This document shows positions 1 through 9,500 of a DNA stretch of 64,000 nucleotides, one piece after another. The notes beneath the pieces are model-generated. The model made no database searches, had not been told where the DNA came from, and saw only the letters and a program-made list of their open reading frames with translations. Position 1 is the stretch's first letter. Every line of letters starts with the position of its first letter. This DNA comes from Mytilus edulis (Eukaryota > Mollusca > Bivalvia > Mytilida > Mytilidae), in the NCBI RefSeq assembly GCF_963676685.1, contig NC_092352.1, forward strand, positions 28,415,117 through 28,479,116. Reading direction: 5' to 3'. The position numbers and the translations under genes are program-made.

Positions 1-441
1 TGTTTTTATATATCACACTAAAACATATGTTAGGTTGAACTCTACATTTGCATCAATGTTGTACTAAACATTAATATTTTTAATTCTCATATGGCTTCGG
101 TCCTCTGACTATCAGTTATCATCAGGCATTGATGTGTACAGCATGCGGTACCGAGTCTCTTATGAACAGCGGATAATGATGAATATGTTTTACTTGACTG
201 GCTAAACAGCCTTCGCACATAAAGCTAACAGCAGTAAACTTATTTTGTCTGCATGTATAATTCTATATGCATACGTGCAGTAAAAAAAAATTGAAGTGAA
301 TTTGATATAAAAGTTTTAGGTACATCAATTTTTTCAAGCAAATAAAGGCAACAGTAGTATACCGCTGTTCGAAATTCATAAATCGATTAAGAAAAAAAAA
401 ACAAATCGGGGTTATAAACATCTTTGTGAATAGATAATTAC
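1..441. other. Part of calpain A intron 8
   Basis: Non-coding. Positions about 340-415 hold a fragment of a dispersed repeat that recurs at 55053-55135 and, inverted, near 59455-59480. I see nothing else identifiable. Confidence 0.5.
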
Positions 442-519
442 CAGAATTCTCCATCATCTCTAATGACTATTCCAAGTTTTGTCCGTGCTTCTGGCGAGAT
501 GTTCTTAATTTGTTCTGAG
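442..519 (-). CDS. Calpain A exon 8 (residues 286-312)
   Basis: Codes [19 protein letters not shown] and ends DDGEFW at a GTAATT donor, the end of the protease core. Intron 8 then runs off the window. Confidence 0.88.
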
Positions 520-3500
520 CTACAAAATATCAGCAGCCATTTTACCAACAACCTGCTGCCCAACACGCCAATGGGCGTAATGGGCAGTAAGTAAGTAAGT
601 ATTTTTACCAACAAATTTACATGCAAAAATGTGTTTTTAAGGTAGCACAATACAAAGATTTTGTTACTCCCAATCAGACAACTTTAAACTGATGTAATTC
701 ATTTCATCCTTCTTTATATTTTATAAATAAGGTACCAAAAGAAAGAAGAAAGATTAATCTTTCAAATTGTGATAATTTCATTATGACATAATTATTACAT
801 AATTAATTATTATGTAATTAGTTGCTATATTGTGATGTCCACACTTGAATGAATTTAGCTTCTTTGTTCTTCATAGCATCCCAAAATATTTTATATATTC
901 TTGTACAACACAGCTTGACCTCCAAAACTGTGTCTCAGATTTCCAAAAACATCAATAGAACAAATTGTATACCCAATTGAATTTAGTGGTCTCTTATGAA
1001 TTGATGTTGCAAACTTCATTGAAGATTTATGAGAGAATGAAATACAATAGGAAAAATCTGAGACACAGTTTTGGAGGTCAAACTGTGTTGTACAAGAATA
1101 TATAAAATATTTTGGGATGCTATGAATAACAAAGAAGCTAAATTCATTTAAGTATAGACATCACAATATGGCAACTAATTACATAACAATTAATGATGTA
1201 CAATGTAATACTTATGTCATAATGAAATTATCACAATTTGAAAGATTGGTCCTTCTTCTTTCTTTTGGTACCTCATTTATAAAATTTAAAGAAAGATGAG
1301 CGGAATTATATCAGTTTAAAGATGTCTGATTGGGGATGAAAAATCTTTGTATTGTGCTACCTTAAGTCATGCATTATTCAATAAAACTAACAATTATTGT
1401 TAATATGATTTCTAGAAAAGCGTTACAGCTGTCAAGAAAAAAATGATTGATGTGTTACTTTGACATTTCTATTTTTGAAAAATCCTGTTTAGTTGTGGAA
1501 CTGATCTATTTCTTTCTCTGTGTTGCTTAATGCATTTAACATATAGCTCATCTTATCAATTACATAAATACTTAACCACTAGATAATCATTAACAACTGG
1601 TAAAAATCTCTATGCAACTTAGTCCTGGTTGTCAAGTGTTTTCATACAATACATAAAGTATTAAATGATTCGCATTCTTGAGTGCACGAGATTGTAGGTT
1701 AATGCAGTTCATAGTAAAACTAATGAATTCAGTAATTCATAACAAAAAAATAACACTGAGAATCCTATATATAGCATTTTAATCAGAGAAGTTTTACCTC
1801 CCTCTTTTTCTGTCCTATATTTTAAAGATAAAAACTAAGTAACGTACTGATCAGACCAGTCTCCCGTCCATTCTGAGTTACCCCATGGATTTCTAAGACG
1901 TAACAACTGTATATTTTTGCCTTTGTATGGTACCTGTGGGAAAATTAAAAAATATCAAAATTAATTTCAATCTAAAAATCAAGTCCTTTTTTCTTATTAC
2001 ATGTATATGATTTATTCTCATCCATAAATAACAATTTCCTAATATTTTGAGCTAAATTCATTAATTAATATCAGCTATAGGTAGCCTGTTCCAAGGCAAA
2101 ACATCTGAACCAATCCAACAATGAGTTATTTTCCAGTGGCAGTTTAAATTTCCATTCCTTCATCTTGGTTGGCCCTTCTTGTTAAATAATCTGAATTTGT
2201 TATCATTTTAAATATACATGAAATATTTGCCACTAGAAACGAGCAACAATCAATCAATAACATCAAAGATCTACAATGAAATATATAATTTTTATCCAAT
2301 AATACAAAAGAAATGGTAATGTTTATAAAAGTTATGACTAAAGTGCAACAAACATTGTAATGCTTTCTAGCATATGTTAAGGACAATTGGTCCAGAAATT
2401 TATAATCTAGTGTTGCAAGATTTAATATCTTTATCTTAAAATGAAATAATACATCACAAAAGATATTATACATTTTCTAGAATTAAATTTTTTCAAACTT
2501 AAATTCATTATCAATTTGTCGTTATGTTCATGTTTTATGTTAAAATAAAAAAAAGTACACATATTATTTGAACAGATATAATTATAAAATATATCTCCAT
2601 AAACAAACCGAAGTAATTCCTGTTATGCTATAGGCATGTCCCATTACCAAACCATTGGACATCTCAACTTCTGGTGTTCTTGTGTTTCCTGGCAACTACA
2701 AAACATCACAGCCATTATTTTGTATGTATTTTATACAGTTCTCTTTATGGGAACCAGTAGATTATATGTGAGTATTGAGTATGTGACTATACTCAAATAA
2801 GAGTCTGAGTTTATACATGATGGACTGTTTGAAGTAAAATCACTAAATACCTACATTCAGTCAAAATATAAATCAAGCTAACTGTTCAAATTAAACTCAG
2901 ACAGTTTAAACACTAAAATCTATGTAAAAATGTTACACATCTGTTACAGAAACTTTGTAATGTTATCCATCAAGCATAAGTATATCGGATTAATTATTGA
3001 CAAATAAACAATAAAGAACATTTCTATTCAACAAAATTTGATAGTTTTTCATTTATAATCTTTAAAAGATGCAATGCATGCTATTGGGGCTTGACAAATC
3101 ATTGCTTCAATTCGTAAATCTATGTATCAAAAAATTTCTGGAGTGTCCAACGTATTTAAATTCTGCCTATAACTTACATTGATACCAGCACCCATTAAGG
3201 AATTCATCTGATAACTTTTCCATACTAGATCATATAAATTATCTGGTATCTTCGACTTGTCTTTCAGATCTATAGTTTCTGGTATTGAACCAGTCATATC
3301 TACGATGGCATCTTGTGTTTTACCACCATCTAATGCTTCGTAGTTACCTCGCAATCTACACAATGTAAATAATAAATAACCCCTGGTACATGTAAGAGAG
3401 CAAGAAACTCAATATAGTAACATTGTAATATAAGACGTGTAAATATATGTTTCATTACTAATGAAGAGGATCACAACCTCCATTTTAAAAACGAAACAAG

Positions 3501-6500
3501 CAAAGTTTTACTATAGAATATGTGTAAAAAGACTTTCTTTGAAAAGAAAATCCTTTATTAATAATTTTTTTTTATATGTACTGCTTTTGAATTTTGTTTT
3601 CTAGTACTTTATTCATCTTCATATTCTGTATGCAGTGACCTTAACCATGACACCTTTTGTTTAAAATCTGCCAATACCACAACCAAAAGTGCAAAGGGAA
3701 AATCCCAGGTTTAAAAATATCCCTTATCCGTGTTTAAGATATACGAAGATGTGGTATGAGTGCCAAGTCACAATTTGTAAAAGTACAACCATTATAGGTT
3801 AAACTATGGTTTTAATCACAGAACCTCAATTCAACTGAACAATAAGCTATAAATTGCCCCCAAACTGACTAGTATAAAATCATTAAAACGGGAAAACCAA
3901 CGGTCTAATCTAATAAGAAACCAAAAAAAGGGGGAACACGTATGAACCAAATCAACAAATTTATGACAACCACTGAACCTCAGGTTCCTGACAAACATTT
4001 TTTGGTTATTTCATCAACAAAACAACAAAAGGTATGATGAGAAATACTTTATTTTTCTAAGTACAAGTGCAGACACAGATTAGTGTGGATAATAAATGTT
4101 AGATTATTTATATAAGAATGCTTGACAGTGTTATCATCACCAACTTTATATACTGGCACCCAGATTTTGTTGAAAGTATAAAAAAATAAATGGTTGTTTC
4201 TAATATCATGTAAAAGACAACTTTAATACTACTGGATATATCACAGTACAAGGTTGGTTATTGATTGATTTATTATCGGTTGCTTAACGTCCAGTGGAAT
4301 AAATTTTATAAATGTCAAAACAAGATCAAATTTTCAATACATACAATACTGAATATACAGGTCACATGCTAGGAATAATTGGGATGAATGGAGAGAAATC
4401 AAGACTGCTACTGGAAAATGAGCATAAATTAGATAAGGCCAGAGTAGTTTTGCCTGGCAAAAAGGTCATCTGCAGACTCCTCAAAGAGTTGTTGCAAGGA
4501 TTCTTTATGTGGAGAGAGCTAAACACTCTCTCACTTCAATGTGAGGTACCTGACAAAGAAACATACTTAGCATAAGCCTTCTCCAAGAGAGCTGGCCAAA
4601 ATTCATCTAGATCACTATTGTTTCTTGCATATATCAGCTCCCTGCCATCTGTTGGTAGTAAATCATCAACGATGACCTCCACCCATTTACCATACCACCA
4701 AAAGTTAAAACGAAATAAACCTGTCAAAAGAGTAATGTTATGATCTGAATTGATAATAAAATACAGGAAATTTCTAAGATGGGAAGAGAGAGGGAAAGTT
4801 ACCAAAAGGACATACCAAAAATAAACAGAGAATGTCTAACAATCTTTTATTGGACTGTTATTCCTAATTGCATAAATTTGCTAAAAGTTTATATGGAAAA
4901 AAAATAAAGATTCTATCTGTTTACCATGTTTCTGCAAAAAATACAATCTTGGTTAAAATGATCTAACGACAATGATATCAGTTATATGGTTCGATACTGA
5001 CCCCTTATGGATCCAAAGAGGGTTAGTAAAATACATTAAGATACATGTTTACTCTATAGTATGAAATTAAACATATCTAGAAAAATCCAATTGCATTAAT
5101 CTGCTATCTATTTATATGTATATCAATACTTGTGTTCAGATCACTTATATGACCATCAGAGGTCTCTGGAGGTCAACTCGATAGTTAATTAGATGGCATC
5201 AAGACTAAACTACACATGAAACAAAAACTAAATATTATCGAGCCAAAGACTTGTAAATTGTTTATTTTAGATTTTTTTTTACAATTTGGACAAATGTTTC
5301 ACATGGTAATTAATCAAATATGAGAATTTGAGTCAAATCGGTGAATTTGAATTTGACAGAGTGCCCATTTAAATATAAGAGGTTAATTGACATCATTGGT
5401 CATTTGACCTGTTTCTTGGTCTTACTTTGTTGAACATTTTGCTGATTAAAATTTCTTTTAATCTTCAATCATAACCACTTAGAAATGTCATAAAAATATT
5501 GATTCAGGGGCTACAACTCAAATGGGGTTTCTGATTCGTCTAGCAAATAAAAATGGACCTACTGATTATTTTTAACCAATGTCAGTTTGCCGTTACTGCT
5601 TCAGCTTTGAGCCGAAATCTACATTTTGTCTCTACATTCTTTTCTAGCTATGGCAGACATGGTTGCTGAGCAACCAAAATAAAAAACACAAACTTTATAC
5701 TAAATACCATAAGACTCATATACCCAGTTTCAGAGAAGAAGATCTTTGAAATAGTTTACATCGATGACGGACAACGGACACCAAGTTATGTCAAAAGCTC
5801 ACTTGGCCCTGTGAACCAGGTGAACTTATAAATTGATAAAAAAAATCTCAATATGTGGTCTTATATTTCATATTCAAGTACAACAATGAATCTAATAATA
5901 GATAAAAGTAGTGAATATTTTTGTCTGTTTGCTGGAGCATGCAACCATACCAGTTTTATGTCTATACAAAGTCATGCAATCTTATTATCTGGATCATGTG
6001 TTGTTGTTGTTCATTGTTGTTTGTCTATGTTTGTATATTTGTTTTTCCAGAGGAGTTAGCTGTTTATAGTTATTGTACTTTGCAATATTTTTGGTAACAG
6101 TAAATCCTGCATTCATTTTCATGTAATGGGTATAATACATTGATATTTCTAATTTGATAATATAGAGATATGAAACGTTTCCAAAAATGTTTTTGGTGGT
6201 TACCTGTCTATTTAAATTTTGGCAAGTTGATCTGTCCTATTGAATAAAGCCTGTCTCTTTGGTGTACGTCTAAAAATACAAGCAAAGTCTAAAACTCTTT
6301 GTCAAAATCTTGATCTATTGGTACACATCTAAACATACCTCCATGATCTCTGTCAAAATCTTGGTCTATTGGTACACATCTAAACATACCTCCATGATCT
6401 ATGTCAAAATATTGGTCTATTGGTACACATTTAAACATAACTCCATAATCTCTGTCAAACTCTTGGTCTATGGGTATGTGTCTATACATACCAGCGCAGA

Positions 6501-9500
6501 ATTTGTTAAAAAAAAAAATTGTACCACCCCTAAACATACCTGCATAATTTTTGTCAAAATCTTGTTCTTTCTGTACACATCTAAACAATAGTTTAGGTTG
6601 GGTAGATACCACAGCTGCCCCTGCTATGAACCAACAGTTTCCTGAAATATTCAACATATAAATACCATGGGAAAGAAAATTTGACAGAAAGAATATAAAA
6701 TCTCAATGTGTAATTTTTAATTCTCATTGTGTTTTTTATAAAGTTTTGAAATCTCAGTGTGTAAATTTTTCGAAAAATGGTTTAAAAACAGTTTTGACGA
6801 GAACGACTTGTCATGGTTAAGCAATAATTCAATCAGTTAGCCTCTGGTGGATAGTTCGTCTGTTGTCATCTAATTGGGATTCATACAAAAATGCCCCTGT
6901 TATATTAATAATGTCCTCAACATATCAATTCCAGATATCTTTACTTTTTGTGAGTTGTTGCACTAAGAATTAGACACATGTATGCCGCAAACCATAAATT
7001 AGAGCCGATCATCGGTATGTAGATGCAACAGGTAATAAGTTAACAAAATTAATCAAAACCTGCCGCATCGTACAACCGGATTCAAAGGACCGGCAGTCAA
7101 ATATCTGCATACATGATAGAAAAAAGCACTGGTTGAAAATGGCAATCGGGAACACAGGTTCTATCTGAAGTAGGATAGCTGGTGATAGGGTGTGTGAATA
7201 CAAATATAATAATATAGCACTGCTAGTTACACAAATATGAAGGACCGCAAGTTGTTTATATCAGGTTGTTTTAATTCAATAATAGGTTGTTAAAGTTACA
7301 TTAATTTCCTAACTAACCATAAAGTATTGATACCTAAATAATAGTTCACTGACCAATGTAAATATGATTTGTTTATTCCAGCATTTACATCAATCTAACT
7401 CACCTAAACTCCCTTGGTCTAAATCATGCCTTGAAAGTCCGTCTTTTACGAATCTAGGGTTGTCAACCAGTTCCTGGAAGTAAATATATATTATGTGAAT
7501 CAAATGATAAATTACTGTATGCTATAACCAGCTTATGTATTAGTAATAGTTTTTTTCCAGAATCTTCTAGAATAAACATTAAATATTTTCCACTAAACAT
7601 TATTTAAACAAACAACAATCTATCGATCAGCCCATGGGCAGAATCTTCTTACCAGTATATCAGAAGTAGGTTTACTGTTTTTGGTTGGAGTGAAATGTCA
7701 AGTGTATGTGAGACTCGAGTAACTTTATTAGTAGTATCAAGTTGCATATGGCTATCGTTTATCTTTCTTCTTTTTTGTTTTAAAATAAATCGACTTAATC
7801 AGTTACTGCACTTGATTAAACTCTCAATGGAATCGGTTTCTAGAGTTCAATGCTATATGATACTAGGAATTATGTATTAGATGTACCTTGCGGTCTGGAA
7901 GTCGTTTAAGCGACGGAAAAGGACATGAAAACTTTGTCTTCTTTCTTGTTACGTCTAGTGGCAATTATCACATGCAATCAAAGACGATAACAATTAATGG
8001 CTGAAGGACTTTCTTATTACTTTCTTATAATAATACTGAATTATAAGAAACATTCATACGAAGATCCAGAAACCTGAAAAAAGTCTTATTTTTATTTATT
8101 CGAGCGTGAACAAAAGTTGTATCATCATACTGCCTATCATAAGCTTCTTACTTAGATTACTTAGTTTCAGCAGAGACATATAATACAAAGTATTAAATGT
8201 CTCTGGTTACAGCCCTTCAACGGTTCCGGTACTTATACATCCTCGGATTCCAAATGTTTGGCTTTGAGCGTTCATGATGAATGTAAATCCAGAAAAGCAC
8301 TTCGGACGCATTGAAATGATTAAACGTGTTGTTTTCAATTCTTTAGATCCGATGAGTGGGTCGATACCTCTGCTGGTGACGCTCAGATCAAAATAAAAAA
8401 AGCCAAACAAGTACAAAGTTGAAGAGCATTGAGGATCCAAAATTACAAAACGTTGTGCCAAAAAACAGGTGAGATTATATATGCCTTGGATAAGAAAATC
8501 CTTAGTTTTTGTAAAAAATCAAAGTTTGGTAAACAGGAAATTTATAAAAATGACCACATAATTGATATTCATGTCAACACCGAAGTGGTTTACCAATATC
8601 CATGAAAATCGGTTTTAAACGAATACAAATGAATCCACAGAAGGTTTGGTAATAATGAATATTGATGCTGATTTGTTGGTAATAACCTCGCTTTAATATT
8701 CAACATTAATGTAAAAAAAAAATCTTCAGTTCAGGTGCAATAAAATGAAATAAATAATTAAAAAAACGTCTGTCGATATGTGCATCTGGGTATTGACTTA
8801 GACTTAAATCTGTCACGAGAGAACACTAATTGGGTATTGTCTGGTAGAATGTAGTTTTTGTTTTGTTTTGTTATCATTTACATGAACGTTCTACTGTGGT
8901 CAGATTTAGCACGGAGACATCTATAAAATTACTAGTGCATCATAGACAAAACCAGCCTTTCGTTTCATGTGGTTGTTGTTATAATGTTTTTATTTGACAT
9001 GCATATATCAACAACTATATTTAACGATTTAATTAAATAGTACGAGCACGTAAGATTCCTTGGACTCAGGGTATCCTGATAATTTAATTAAATAGTACGA
9101 GCACGCGAGATTCCTGGAAATCAGGGTATCTAACATTTTAATTAAATAGTACGAGCTCGCGACATTCCTGGAAATAGGATATCTAACAATTTGATTAAAT
9201 AGTACGAGCACGCGAGATTCCTGGAAATCAGGTTTCTAACAATTTAATTAAATAGTACGAACACGAGAGTTAATATGGGTGTGATGTTTTTAGGGGATTG
9301 GGTTTTTTTAATTAACTGTTTTGGAATGAATTTCTGAACAATACAAAAACAGCAGATTGTTTATCGCTTGTTAACGTCAGCACAAAACTAAACAAGGTTT
9401 TACACTAGTTTTGGGGCCTTTTATAGCTTGTTGTTCGGTGTGAGACAAGGATCCGTGTTGAAGTCCGTATCTTGACCTATAAGCGATACTTTTATAAATT

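Noticed and set aside
6310-6591. Plus-strand open frame [11 protein letters not shown] repeats
   Set aside because: Antisense shadow of the 51-bp calpain exon-derived repeat.
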